Below are positions 1 through 9,600 of a DNA stretch of 37,001 nt, in pieces; within the stretch, counting starts at the first letter, position 1, and every line of letters starts with the position of its first letter. The position numbers were made by a program, and so were the translations under genes. The stretch covers positions 1 through 37,001 of the IMG/VR virus record IMGVR_UViG_3300020122_000027, one strand, 5' to 3'. Origin of the DNA: a virus. The notes beneath the pieces were generated by a model. It saw only the letters and a list, made by a program, of their open reading frames with translations, searched no databases and was not told where the DNA came from.

Positions 1-127
1 CCGATGAGAGAGCTAAAACCAATATCGCTGATGCTAAAGGCGAACTACAAGATTTCCTTGATCATCTTGGCGCATATTCCTATGAATATAAAGACAAGAT
101 TCATGGAGAAGGCCGCTATATCTCTCC
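1..127. repeat. Terminal direct overlap, left copy (circular contig)
   Basis: These 127 bases are identical to 36875-37001. The copy lies inside a coding sequence, and joining the two ends restores one uninterrupted reading frame (35818 to 326). This is the expected signature of a circular assembly with a k-mer-length overlap, not of a physical terminal repeat. A real T7-like terminal repeat would normally not cut a virion gene. It implies a complete, probably circularly permuted genome of 36,874 bp. Confidence 0.95.
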
Positions 128-326
128 TATGGCTCAAGAGTTTGAGAAGTCTACATTAGGCGCTCAAGCAGTTGAGACCGGAGCAGATGGTTTAAAGAGA
201 GTTAATTATGGTAGGTTGATTGGAGTTCAGTCAGCAGCTCTGGCATTATTGAACCATAAATACAATGCATTGGAACAGAAGTTTAATGCTACTATCAAGA
301 CTAATCTCAAGAATAGGAAGAAATAA
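1..326 (+). CDS. S74-type chaperone-tailed virion protein, 3' part (continues from 35818)
   Basis: This is the C-terminal end of the protein that starts at 35818; position 1 is the second base of its Ser353 codon. It encodes the intramolecular chaperone (peptidase S74, endosialidase-type) domain: the SDERAKTNI opening motif, then a YSYEYKD strand, a GEGRYISPMAQEFEKS segment, VNYGR, and a final helix (ALALLNHKYNALEQKF) of the kind that forms the trimeric coiled coil. In S74 proteins the domain guides trimer folding and then cleaves itself off before the Ser, using a Ser-Lys dyad. Here Ser353 and Lys358 have the usual spacing of five. The stop overlaps the next start (TAATG at 326). Confidence 0.85.
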   Translation, partial: DERAKTNIADAKGELQDFLDHLGAYSYEYKDKIHGEGRYISPMAQEFEKSTLGAQAVETGADGLKRVNYGRLIGVQSAALALLNHKYNALEQKFNATIKTNLKNRKK

Positions 327-2272
327 TGGTCGATAATCCATCTGATCAATCAGCTCCAGTAACTTGGGGAACTCCTGAAATGTACAATAAGCCGGCGGAT
401 ATTACCAGAGAAAATCCATATCCTCCATCTAACTATAGTGGTGGTATGGAACGCGCTAATCCATATGGTGGTCCTGATATTCAACCTCCAGCACCGCCTC
501 CACCATCACCTGCTACTCAAGCATTAGATGCGGCAGCTAATCGTGAAGCTCCATCTACTAAGCCATTATCTGGAACTGATTATGTCAAGCAAGAGATTGG
601 TTCTGCTGAGAATAGAAAAGATACAGTAATTCGTGAGGCCAATAATCTCTCCAAAGGCCAAGAAGATATTGCTCGCATTAATCGTGAAGCTGAAGCCGAA
701 CAACGTAGAATGTTGTTTGGTAATCCTGAACAATTACTCAAAGCTCAGAATGAATTGGCTGCTGCCACTGCGGCTCAACCAAAGGTAGCTCCAGGTCAAT
801 TTGCTCCTCCAACTCCAGAGATGGTAGCGGCTCAACAAAAGATTCAAGAGAACATGGGAGCCAAACCATTGCTTGTCAAAGCGATGGTGGATGCTGAGAA
901 CCGTGATAAGGCATTGATGGCTAAAATCAATGCAGCCGCTGCTCAGCAAATAGATCCAGATCGTTGGTGGAACAATAAATCAACTGGTGGTAAGATTCTG
1001 GCTGGTATTGGTATGGTACTTGGTGGTATGGGTGGTGGTCTTCAAGGCACCGGTCGTAATCCAGCCATGGAAGTAATGAATAAAGCAATTGATGATGATA
1101 TGAATGCACAGCGTCATCACATTGATAATAGCTGGAAGGCTATTGCCACTGAACATGGGCTTAACCAAGATGCGTTCAATAGAGAATTACATCGTCAGAC
1201 TTGGGAATCAGATTTCCGTAAGTCAGCTTATGAGAATATCAAATTGCAATTGGGACAAGCTGCCGCTACTACTCAGAGTGAGACGGTAAAGAATAATGCA
1301 ATGAATATGATTCAGACTTTATCTGATGAGCAGGCCAAGATCCGTAACCAGCAATGGGTATTGGGAGTGCAAGCACAACAGGCTGAGTTGAATCGTATGA
1401 GAGCCTTATCCAAAGAAGCTGATGGAGATGTTCAAAAGTTGATGGAGAAAGATGGCGTATCTTATGAAGATGCTGTCAAAGCAGTTTATGCCAGACCATA
1501 TTTTCGTGGATTAGTTGGTGCAGGCATGGCTCCTCCAGAAGAGGCACAAAGAGCGGCATTGAAGGTCCAGTTTGCTCGTGAAATTGAGAAGCAGAAAGCT
1601 CAAGCCAAACTATTGGGCGCAGAACCTGGAACCGAGAAATACAACAAGATTATTGGTGTTGTTGCTGAAGATCCAAAATATGCTCCTATCTTTGAAAAGA
1701 CTGGTGTGGTTGTTCCTCAGCCGCCTGGTGCTATGGGAGTGGAACGTCAGAAACAGATCAATGACAGAACTGTTAATGTCAATACTTATGATGCCAAAGG
1801 TAATATCATTGGTAGCCAGCCAATGTTGGCCACCAATAAAAATGCGGCTGATGCATTCCATGCTTATCAAGATTCATCACCACAGTTTAAAGCAGAATAT
1901 GCTAAACTAAAAGCTGCCGCGGAAGCTGGGGATGTGGCAACCTATGATCAATCAAGAGCAATTATGATTGACCTATTTCCTAAATTTAAGTTTGGTTCTC
2001 ATAGTGCACCAACTGATAGCCAGAAAGCCACGGCTGAAGAAATCATTCCAACATATACTCATTGGTATAATCTTGGATTACAATCCAGACGAGATACTAA
2101 ACTTGCCAATATCCAAGGTATAATTGAAGATAGAGAAAAGACTATCCATAGAGATACATTCGGCTCTGAAGCAACCAATCCAACTACTCCTGGATCTACT
2201 TCTAATAAACCGGCCCCAGGAGCAGGTAATATCGGTAAAGATGGTAAACCTTATGGAGTTCCAGTAAAGTAA
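326..2272 (+). CDS. Putative internal virion/ejection protein (648 aa)
   Basis: The exact family is not recognised. The first 80 or so residues are Pro-rich and low-complexity. A long charged, Gln/Ala-rich, probably helical body follows. A Gly-rich hydrophobic stretch at about residues 221-241 (GGKILAGIGMVLGGMGGG) could insert in a membrane. It is followed by a conserved-looking segment, NPAMEVMNKAIDDDMNAQRHHID. The tail is Gly/Pro/Thr-rich. Large helical proteins with one amphipathic or hydrophobic segment, next to the nozzle and fibre genes of podoviruses, are often ejected with the DNA, so that role is inferred. The start overlaps the previous stop (TAATG), and the 883-aa gene begins right after its stop. 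Confidence 0.75.
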   Translation: MVDNPSDQSAPVTWGTPEMYNKPADITRENPYPPSNYSGGMERANPYGGPDIQPPAPPPPSPATQALDAAANREAPSTKPLSGTDYVKQEIGSAENRKDTVIREANNLSKGQEDIARINREAEAEQRRMLFGNPEQLLKAQNELAAATAAQPKVAPGQFAPPTPEMVAAQQKIQENMGAKPLLVKAMVDAENRDKALMAKINAAAAQQIDPDRWWNNKSTGGKILAGIGMVLGGMGGGLQGTGRNPAMEVMNKAIDDDMNAQRHHIDNSWKAIATEHGLNQDAFNRELHRQTWESDFRKSAYENIKLQLGQAAATTQSETVKNNAMNMIQTLSDEQAKIRNQQWVLGVQAQQAELNRMRALSKEADGDVQKLMEKDGVSYEDAVKAVYARPYFRGLVGAGMAPPEEAQRAALKVQFAREIEKQKAQAKLLGAEPGTEKYNKIIGVVAEDPKYAPIFEKTGVVVPQPPGAMGVERQKQINDRTVNVNTYDAKGNIIGSQPMLATNKNAADAFHAYQDSSPQFKAEYAKLKAAAEAGDVATYDQSRAIMIDLFPKFKFGSHSAPTDSQKATAEEIIPTYTHWYNLGLQSRRDTKLANIQGIIEDREKTIHRDTFGSEATNPTTPGSTSNKPAPGAGNIGKDGKPYGVPVK

Positions 2273-4924
2273 ATGGCCAATCAACTATTAGTTTCTCCAG
2301 AAGGAATTCTTACCAGTGTTCCTGATGAGCAGGTTAAGGATGCATTAGATCCATCTAAAGGTGGATTTACGGCTATTCCTCCGCCTATTCCTAATGTACA
2401 ATATGGTGTCAGTCCTACTGGTGCGTTGACGGCTCTACCAGCCGATCAGGTCAAGGATGCATTTGATCCAGCCAAAGGTGGATTCAAAACTCTTGACTAT
2501 CATACTAAAGTTTTGAATGAGGCCAATAGACAACAACCAATCTATGATTCTACTTTTGGTGCAGCCGGAGGACTTAACTCTGAGCTAAGTAAAGTAGTTG
2601 AAGATGTTCATAATGACCACAAGAATGATGATATCTTTGGACCAGTCGTAGATAATACTAAGACTTTCAAAATGCAACTTGCTGGTAAACCAAAAGATGT
2701 TCCTCTTGGTCAGGTTGAACAGTACATAGCACAAGGTTATGAGTTCAAAGACCAGAATTTCCAGGCGTTAGTTGATGCACATATCCAACTTCAAAAAGAA
2801 CATTCTGCTGGCTCTTCTGGCTCTACCTTAATCAATAAGGCTGCTACATTATTTGGTAAAGGTGATGAAGGTGGTATTGAAGGTGCTATTGGTGATAGAA
2901 ACCTATTGGCTAACTATGTAGCTGAACATGTAATGTATAAAGAACATCCAGTTGCTAAGGTAGCTGGAGAATTAGCTGGCGCCGCCTCTGACGTAGGAGT
3001 ACAGAAAGCCACTGGATTACTCAACCCATCAACCATTGGCCGTGAAGCAGAACAAGTAATAGCTGGTGAGGCTCCTGGAGCTTTGCGTAAAGCTGCCGGA
3101 TTTGTAGCCAATGAAGCTATTGAAGGCGCTCGTGTCATGTATCCACAAGCTGCAGTTACCGCTGTGGTTGATAAGGATCCAAAGTTAGCTGCCGAACAAT
3201 TACTTCTTGGAGCTGGTATTGGAGTTGGATTTGGTGCTCTTGGTAAAGGACTATCCTCTGGATTAGAGAGAATGGCCAAGCCAGCAGTTAATGAAATTGA
3301 TTCAGCTATTACCAAAGAAGCTGGAGCTACTGGCAAAGAAGAGATTGAAAACTCTTTCCGCAAGACTCTCATTGAATCTGGTATCGGTGAGAAAACTACA
3401 GAGAAAGAAGCTGGCGCAGTTCTCAAGAAAATTTCCGAAGGCTCCCATCTATCTCCTACACTTGAGAAACTTGATTCATTCTTAGAAACTAAACCACCTG
3501 TTGGCGATCTGCAAAGTAAGATTAGTCAATTAGGTGATTCATTGAAGGAAGCTGATCCTAAGATTGGTTCGGCTGTGGAAGTTCTATCTGCTAATCTTGA
3601 GAAATTGGCTGACAAGAATGGAAATATATCTTTGCAAAATATGCAGAAGTTTGCTGACCAATTGGGCGAGAAGATTGACCCAGCAGGTAAGAGCACTATC
3701 AATGCATTGAACAAAGAAGCTCAGCAGATTGTCATGAAGGATATCATTAGCATCGGAGATCATGCCGCTTCCAGTGCAGATGCCAAGACTGTGGCGGAAT
3801 GGATTAGTGGGAAATCATCACTTAATGTAGCTCAGAGTTTGCGAGCTTCTTCTGGTGATTTGGGAGTTACCAGTGCATTCAGTCCAGTATTCAAATTGAT
3901 TAAAGGATTTGCTACACATAAACTTGCTCATTTAGCTGCGGCTGGAGCAATGGGCGGCCATGTTGGCGGTCCAATTGGAATGGCTGTTGGAGCTGCTGCT
4001 GGTGCAGGTGCTCATAAAGTTGGCCATTGGTTAGAGAGTTACATCTCCAATCCAGAGAATGCCAGTAAACTATCCAAATGGTTACATGGTAAATCAGCCA
4101 GCCCAAATGCGGCCAGCTTCCTTATCATTGATGCGGCCCACGCAGCCAATGAGAGTTTGGCTAAGGTTGGCCCATTCCTACAACAGATTGGAACCAAGAC
4201 TGCCGCTTCCTTCGCCACCAGAGAATCTCCTATAAAGCAGATCCTGGGCGATGGGGCCAACGGCCTGTCTAAGGACCAACAATTTGCTAAATTGTCCCAG
4301 CACATCACAAATTTGGCCAGCAACCCAGGCGTCAAAGACCAACACCTCAACTCACTGATGGCTCCAATTGCCGAAGCACATCCTGGCTTAGCCGAACAGA
4401 TGAAACAAGATTATGATAACAAGATTCAATACTTGCATCAAATCATGCCCAAAAATCCAAATCCTCCTCAACCATTCATGAAGGATGATAAGTGGAAACC
4501 ATCTCCTGCTGACTTGGCGGAGTTTGATAATCACTTGAAGATTGCTCAGAATCCATTTGTTCTATTGGATAAGCTAAAGGAAGGCAAGGTAACTCCTAAG
4601 GAAGTTGCTACTGCTACCATGCTTAATCCAGAGATTATGAATCATATGAGAGATCAGATTGCTATTGCCGCCTATTCAGGCAAAGTGGATTTGACATATC
4701 AACAAAGACTATCCGCATCTATTGTAATGGGGCAGGCCATGGATGCCAGCCTAACTCATGTGCGTGAATTACAGGCAGTTTATGGTGGACAGACGGCTGA
4801 ATCCCAGCCAGTTCCTCCTGGAGCTTCTGGCGGAAAAGGTCGTAAAGGTGGAGCGTCTCATCTCTCGGCAGATAAAGCATCTAAAAATGCACAAACTATG
4901 AGCCAAAGGCTGATGGGTAAGTAA
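2273..4924 (+). CDS. Putative large internal virion (ejection) protein (883 aa)
   Basis: The protein opens with two copies of a 39-residue unit: residues 6-32 (SPEGILTSVPDEQVKDALDP) and 45-71 (SPTGALTALPADQVKDAFDP), both ending KGGF. It has two Gly/Ala-rich hydrophobic stretches, at about 306-328 (LLLGAGIGVGFGALG) and 552-585 (AAAGAMGGHVGGPIGMAVG), in an otherwise helical Lys/Glu/Ala-rich chain. The C-terminus is Gly/Lys/Ser-rich. Size, position after the 648-aa gene and glycine-zipper-like segments fit a podovirus ejection protein that forms a channel across the envelope. No lysozyme or transglycosylase motif is visible. Bases about 4080-4400 look richer in C-ending codons than the rest. It starts directly after the previous stop. 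Confidence 0.75.
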   Translation: MANQLLVSPEGILTSVPDEQVKDALDPSKGGFTAIPPPIPNVQYGVSPTGALTALPADQVKDAFDPAKGGFKTLDYHTKVLNEANRQQPIYDSTFGAAGGLNSELSKVVEDVHNDHKNDDIFGPVVDNTKTFKMQLAGKPKDVPLGQVEQYIAQGYEFKDQNFQALVDAHIQLQKEHSAGSSGSTLINKAATLFGKGDEGGIEGAIGDRNLLANYVAEHVMYKEHPVAKVAGELAGAASDVGVQKATGLLNPSTIGREAEQVIAGEAPGALRKAAGFVANEAIEGARVMYPQAAVTAVVDKDPKLAAEQLLLGAGIGVGFGALGKGLSSGLERMAKPAVNEIDSAITKEAGATGKEEIENSFRKTLIESGIGEKTTEKEAGAVLKKISEGSHLSPTLEKLDSFLETKPPVGDLQSKISQLGDSLKEADPKIGSAVEVLSANLEKLADKNGNISLQNMQKFADQLGEKIDPAGKSTINALNKEAQQIVMKDIISIGDHAASSADAKTVAEWISGKSSLNVAQSLRASSGDLGVTSAFSPVFKLIKGFATHKLAHLAAAGAMGGHVGGPIGMAVGAAAGAGAHKVGHWLESYISNPENASKLSKWLHGKSASPNAASFLIIDAAHAANESLAKVGPFLQQIGTKTAASFATRESPIKQILGDGANGLSKDQQFAKLSQHITNLASNPGVKDQHLNSLMAPIAEAHPGLAEQMKQDYDNKIQYLHQIMPKNPNPPQPFMKDDKWKPSPADLAEFDNHLKIAQNPFVLLDKLKEGKVTPKEVATATMLNPEIMNHMRDQIAIAAYSGKVDLTYQQRLSASIVMGQAMDASLTHVRELQAVYGGQTAESQPVPPGASGGKGRKGGASHLSADKASKNAQTMSQRLMGK

Positions 4925-4940
4925 TAAAAACACATTCAGA

Positions 4941-4980
4941 TGAGCCAGATGTTTTGGTCTTGGTTGTTGTAAATGGCTCA
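4941..4980. repeat. Short inverted repeat between 883-aa and 138-aa genes
   Basis: TGAGCCA (4941-4947) and TGGCTCA (4974-4980) are perfect 7-bp arms around a 26-base spacer in the 67-bp gap. No U-tract follows, so it is not a convincing terminator. It lies just before the AAAGGAAA ribosome-binding site of the next gene and may simply shape that leader. Confidence 0.35.
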
Positions 4981-4991
4981 AAGGAAATATA

Positions 4992-5408
4992 ATGAATACT
5001 TTTCACACTGGTAAATTGCTCGATGGATATGCTCTTAGCACCACCGATGGCTACACATTCGTCACTCCATGGTTGGACCTACATTCCGCCCATTACTTTA
5101 GCATGACTGCTGTCATTACTGGTGGCACTGTCTCTGGTACTTTCACCTTGGAGCAATCCAATGATCGTCAGTCCGGCAACTCCAATGGAATCTATCCATT
5201 CACTACCACTTCAGCCACTGGAACGCCATCTGATAAGGTAGCCGTGCCATCTGGAACTGGACAGCAAACCATGGCAGCTTCGGCTTCTGGTGTAGTTGGT
5301 GTAATCAATCAGTTTAATATCGGTTATCGTTGGGCCAGACTCAGTTATTTGACGGCCACCAAGAATCAAACCGGAACCGTGGATGTCTTCTATCACTGGA
5401 AGCACTAA
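4992..5408 (+). CDS. Small beta-rich putative virion protein (138 aa)
   Basis: Not recognised by name. The protein is Ser/Thr/Gly-rich, with alternating hydrophobic strands (YFSMTAVITGGTVSGTFTLE). It ends in RWARLSYLTATKNQTGTVDVF, a pattern common in small jelly-roll or Ig-like phage decoration and neck proteins. There is no signal peptide or membrane segment. The start has a clear ribosome-binding site (AAAGGAAATATA before ATG). The next gene, a fibre, has a near-identical leader (AAAGGAATATA). It is probably part of the tail or fibre-attachment apparatus; this role is inferred from context only. Confidence 0.65.
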   Translation: MNTFHTGKLLDGYALSTTDGYTFVTPWLDLHSAHYFSMTAVITGGTVSGTFTLEQSNDRQSGNSNGIYPFTTTSATGTPSDKVAVPSGTGQQTMAASASGVVGVINQFNIGYRWARLSYLTATKNQTGTVDVFYHWKH

Positions 5409-5417
5409 AGGAATATA

Positions 5418-6632
5418 ATGCCAATTGCTCCACTCGTTTACGTCATGAAAGGCGTAATAAATACGCCTCCATATCAAGATGTAACATGGCGTGTTTATGG
5501 CACTCCTGACCTTACCGGCGCCCAATCTGGATATTCCAATCTCATCAATATCCTAATTGATTATACTATCACTGATGAATTAGCTGGCGTTTCTGCCGTT
5601 CCTATTGATGAACAAATGTTCTTAACTGGGGATGCCGAAGGTCCATCCAACAATAATGTTGTTGCCATGACTGGTGATGTCACTGGTAGAACTTCAGCTA
5701 ATACGGTCACTAAGCTACAGAATAGAAATGTAGCTGCTACTGCACCAAATGATGGTGAAGCTTTAGTTTGGGTGGCTGGTGGAAATGATTGGGAGCCAAC
5801 TTCATTAAATCAGAAGAATTCTCAGATTTTCAATAGCAGCGGAACCTGGACTGCCCCACCGAATGTAACCAAAGTGAGAGCTTTTGGTTATGGCGGAGGT
5901 GGCGGTGGTGGCGGCGGCCAAAATGGCGCTGATGCTGATGTTACCAGTAGTGGTGGTGGTGCTGGTGGAGGTGGTGCATGGGCCAGCTTAGTTGCCGTCA
6001 CTGTGGTGCCTGGAACAACTTATACGATTACTATAGGTGCAGGAGGTGCTGGGGGCAATCCAAGTGCTGCTGGGGTTGATGGAGGTGATACTTTATTCGG
6101 AACGCTTTATCGCTGGAAAGGTGCCGGTGGTGGTAGTACTGATGGTACTCCTGGAGGTTCGCGCTCTGGTATTGGCTGCACAAACTCATTATTTGGAGTA
6201 TTTGGAACTCAAGCTTTTGGTCTAAATTTATTGGGAGCTGGCGGAGTTGGCGGTGGCGGAGGTAATCCTGGTGGTAGTGATGTTGGAGAAAATGGTGGCG
6301 ATGGTCACGGCCATATTGCAGGATACTTTACAGTAACCGTATCTGGTGGGGGAGCTGGTGGAGCTGGCGGTAATGGAGGTCTTGGTGGTGCTGGTGGAGG
6401 TGGTGGAGGCGGTGGCGCTTCTAATAGTGGGGTTCCTGGCTTAGCCAATGGTGGTGCTGGTGACGCTGGCAGTTCACATACTCCAGTTGGTGGTTCTCCT
6501 GGCGATGCTGGTGGAGATAATTCTGGACATGGCGGTGGCGGAGGTGGAGGCGGAGGATCTCGCGCTTTCGATGGTGGTGCAGGAGGTCATGGTGGACATG
6601 GCGGTTCTGGTAGACTAATCATATTCTGGTAA
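5418..6632 (+). CDS. Gly-rich tail fibre/adhesin with shared N-terminal anchor (404 aa)
   Basis: Residues 1-62 match the N-terminus of the next gene: both have YVMK..(I/L)NTPPY..VTWRVY.TPDLTGAQSGY and then IDYTI. They probably share one attachment site on the virion. A linker follows. From about residue 136 the protein is a Gly-rich domain: FNSSGTWTAPPNVTKVRAFG, a run of glycines, then VTVVPGTTYTITIGAGG, then long GGxGG tracts to the end. Gly-rich domains of this kind form polyglycine sandwiches in phage adhesins such as the gp38 tip protein of Salmonella phage S16 and bind host receptors. The domain has three paralogues in this genome (10548, 28659, 29509). Fibre or adhesin role is strongly suggested; the receptor is unknown. 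Confidence 0.8.
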   Translation: MPIAPLVYVMKGVINTPPYQDVTWRVYGTPDLTGAQSGYSNLINILIDYTITDELAGVSAVPIDEQMFLTGDAEGPSNNNVVAMTGDVTGRTSANTVTKLQNRNVAATAPNDGEALVWVAGGNDWEPTSLNQKNSQIFNSSGTWTAPPNVTKVRAFGYGGGGGGGGGQNGADADVTSSGGGAGGGGAWASLVAVTVVPGTTYTITIGAGGAGGNPSAAGVDGGDTLFGTLYRWKGAGGGSTDGTPGGSRSGIGCTNSLFGVFGTQAFGLNLLGAGGVGGGGGNPGGSDVGENGGDGHGHIAGYFTVTVSGGGAGGAGGNGGLGGAGGGGGGGGASNSGVPGLANGGAGDAGSSHTPVGGSPGDAGGDNSGHGGGGGGGGGSRAFDGGAGGHGGHGGSGRLIIFW

Positions 6633-6639
6633 ATAAACA

Positions 6640-9600
6640 ATGACATTCACACCAATTTTTACATACGTAATGAAAGCCAGGCTGAATACTCCGCCTTATA
6701 CTAAAGTTACGTGGAGAGTTTATAATACGCCAGACCTAACAGGCGCACAATCTGGTTATGATCCATCTACATTGATTGATATTGCCATTGACTATACTAT
6801 TAACAATAATCAAGCAATTGAAAATGGTGCAGTTCCAGTCTTTACGTCTCCTGGTGGTCCGGCTGGTGGAGATTTGGGCGGTACCTATCCAAATCCAGAT
6901 GTATTGAAAATTCATGGATTTGCAGTATCCAGTATTTCTCCGACCAACCAATATGTTCTAACTTGGAATTCGACTACCAATCAATGGGAACCATCTGGAG
7001 CAACTGGAGGACCTCCTTCTGGTATTGCTGGTGGCGGCTTAACTGGAACCTATCCTAATCCAACTGTGGCCAGCATTGCTGGTTTAGCTGCTGGTGGAGA
7101 TTTAGGTGGTACCTATCCTAATCCGGATGTTCTCAAAGTTCATGGAGTATCATTTCCGGCAATAAATCCGGCCACATTTACTGTTGCTACTATTATTGGG
7201 GCCAATACTGCAGGTTGGGGTTTCATTTTTGATCATAATATTGATGTAGCAGCCGGCATTTCTGGATCTAAAATTTCTCCAAACTTTGGAACTCAAACTC
7301 TAACTTCCGGTCCTGTATTTCTTGGAACCACTACTGGATTCAATAGTTTAATTGGTGGTGTTAAATTCACCACACGCTCTATTTCGTCCGATGATACATT
7401 GGATGCTTTTACCACAGATATGATTGTCTATGCTGATACATCAGGTGGAGCAATTATATTAACTCTACCTACTCCATCCAATGGTAGAGTAATCATCATT
7501 AAAGATAAAAAGCAATCATTTGCTACGCACAATCTTAGAGTTGATCCTGTTGGCGGCATTGCTAAAATTGATGGTGTTTCTGGTTCATTAATTCTTAGTA
7601 TTAATAACTCTGAAATTATTCTAACTTCTGATGGTACTGATTGGTTTACTCAAGGATCTATTGGATCAACTGGTACGGCAGGTGGAGATCTATCTGGAAC
7701 CTATCCTAATCCAACCGTAGCTAAAGTAGATGGCGTTTCATATCCAGCCTCGCCTTCTACTAATACGGTTCCGGTTGTAACTGGTGCTAATACGGTAGCC
7801 TATCAACAAATTGCTAATACTCAAATTTCTAATACGGCAGCCATTGCTTATTCTAAACTTAATTTAACTGGAGATATAGTTAATGCTGATATTTCCTCAT
7901 CTGCCGCTCTTGATGTTAGTAAATTGGCAACTGGAACTGCTGCCCAACTTCTTCTAAATAATTCCACGCCAACTCCAACCTGGACTACTATGTCTGGAGA
8001 TGCGACTATTTCATCTTCTGGATCAATTACTAATGTTGGTATTAGAACTAAAACTCTATCTTCTTCTTTGGCATCAATTGGCTCTCTTCAAGATGGTTAT
8101 ATTTTAACTTGGGTTAATGGTGATAATGCTTGGGAAGCCAAACCACAAGTTGCAAATGTTACTTGGGCTAATGACTTAGCTACATCAACTAATACATCAC
8201 AGAATGTAGTTTCTATTACTGGGGCCAGTGGATTTGTGCCAATCAGTTCTTCTGGAAATATTATCAAGTGGGCCGCAGCCACTACTGCACCTGGTATCAC
8301 TCAAACTGATGCATCATCCGGTGCTGGCGCTTCAATGGCCATTACTGCTCAAAAAGGTAATGGTTCAAATAATGGTGGCAGTCTTAATTTAGCTGGCGGT
8401 GCTGGTGGAGGAAGTGGTGGAAGTTTATCTGGTAATGTAAGTATTAATGGAAATATTATTGCTATTGATGGTGCAGACTATGCTATGCTGCGCGGAAACT
8501 CTACAACTGGTATTAAAGTTGGAACAGCCAGTCCATTAATTCTTTTCACTAATGTAACTCCATATGGATTTGCTACTGGACTTGTTAAAGGTACAGTCAC
8601 TGGAACTGATCTTCAATTATCAAGTTCAACATTAGTCAATGCTGATATTTCTTCATCTGCTGCTATTGCTGTTTCTAAATTAGCTGCTGGAACTGCTGGC
8701 CAGATACTTCTCAATAACTCTGGACCAACCCCAACGTGGACAACTATGGGCACGGATGGAACTATTTCCTCGGCTGGGGCATTGAACATTGTTGGATTAA
8801 CTGGTTCATCAAGCACTGTTTCTGTTCATGCAACTAATTTAACATGGGATAGTTCCGTTGCTAATATATTTGTAAAGCAAGCTTCAACCAGTGGCGCAGG
8901 TAATATATTTCATGTTTACGCACAAGATAGCACTGCAAATTCTGGTGGAATTTTAAAATTAAAAGCTGGAGATGGAAGTGGAGCTTTCGCAGGTGGCGAT
9001 TTAACCATAGAAAGTGGAGTTGGTGGTAGTTCAGGAGACGGCGGTAATATCGCTATATTTGCCGGCGGTAGTTCTGGTTCTGGCGCTAATGGTTATGTTT
9101 TATTGGGTTCTGGATCCAATCAATTAAAACTAGATGCCACAAATGGCGTCACAATTAGTAATTTGGGAACTGGAATAGTCCATTCTAACTCTTCTGGAGT
9201 ATTAACTTCTAGTTTGATTTCTGTTGGCTCAGACATTACTGCTGGAACTGCTGGACAATTATTACTTAATAGTTCCACGCCAACTCCAACCTGGACCAGT
9301 ATGTCAGGTGATGCTACTATTGATTCAACCGGTGCGGTTACCTTAGTAGCGCTTCGTGGTAAAACTTTGGATACCGCTTTAGCTTCCGTTGGGGTTACAC
9401 AAGATGGTTATGCTCTTACTTGGGTAAATGCGGACAATAAATGGGAAGCTAAACCTGGCGGTAGTGGTGGTTCTGGTGTTACCACAATTGGCACATTTGA
9501 TTCTCAAACAAGCGCGGCCAATGGTTTAGTAATATCTGGTGTAAATCTCTATGCTCAATCAGCAACCGCCTCTAATCCTGGTATGATTAAATTGGCTGGT

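Noticed and set aside
1-127. Physical direct terminal repeat of T7 type
   Set aside because: It lies inside a coding domain and has the length of a common assembler k-mer; a circular overlap explains it better.
2914-3426. 170-aa minus-strand ORF
   Set aside because: Antisense shadow of the 883-aa gene, Ser/Pro/Ala-rich without domain signs and without a ribosome-binding site.
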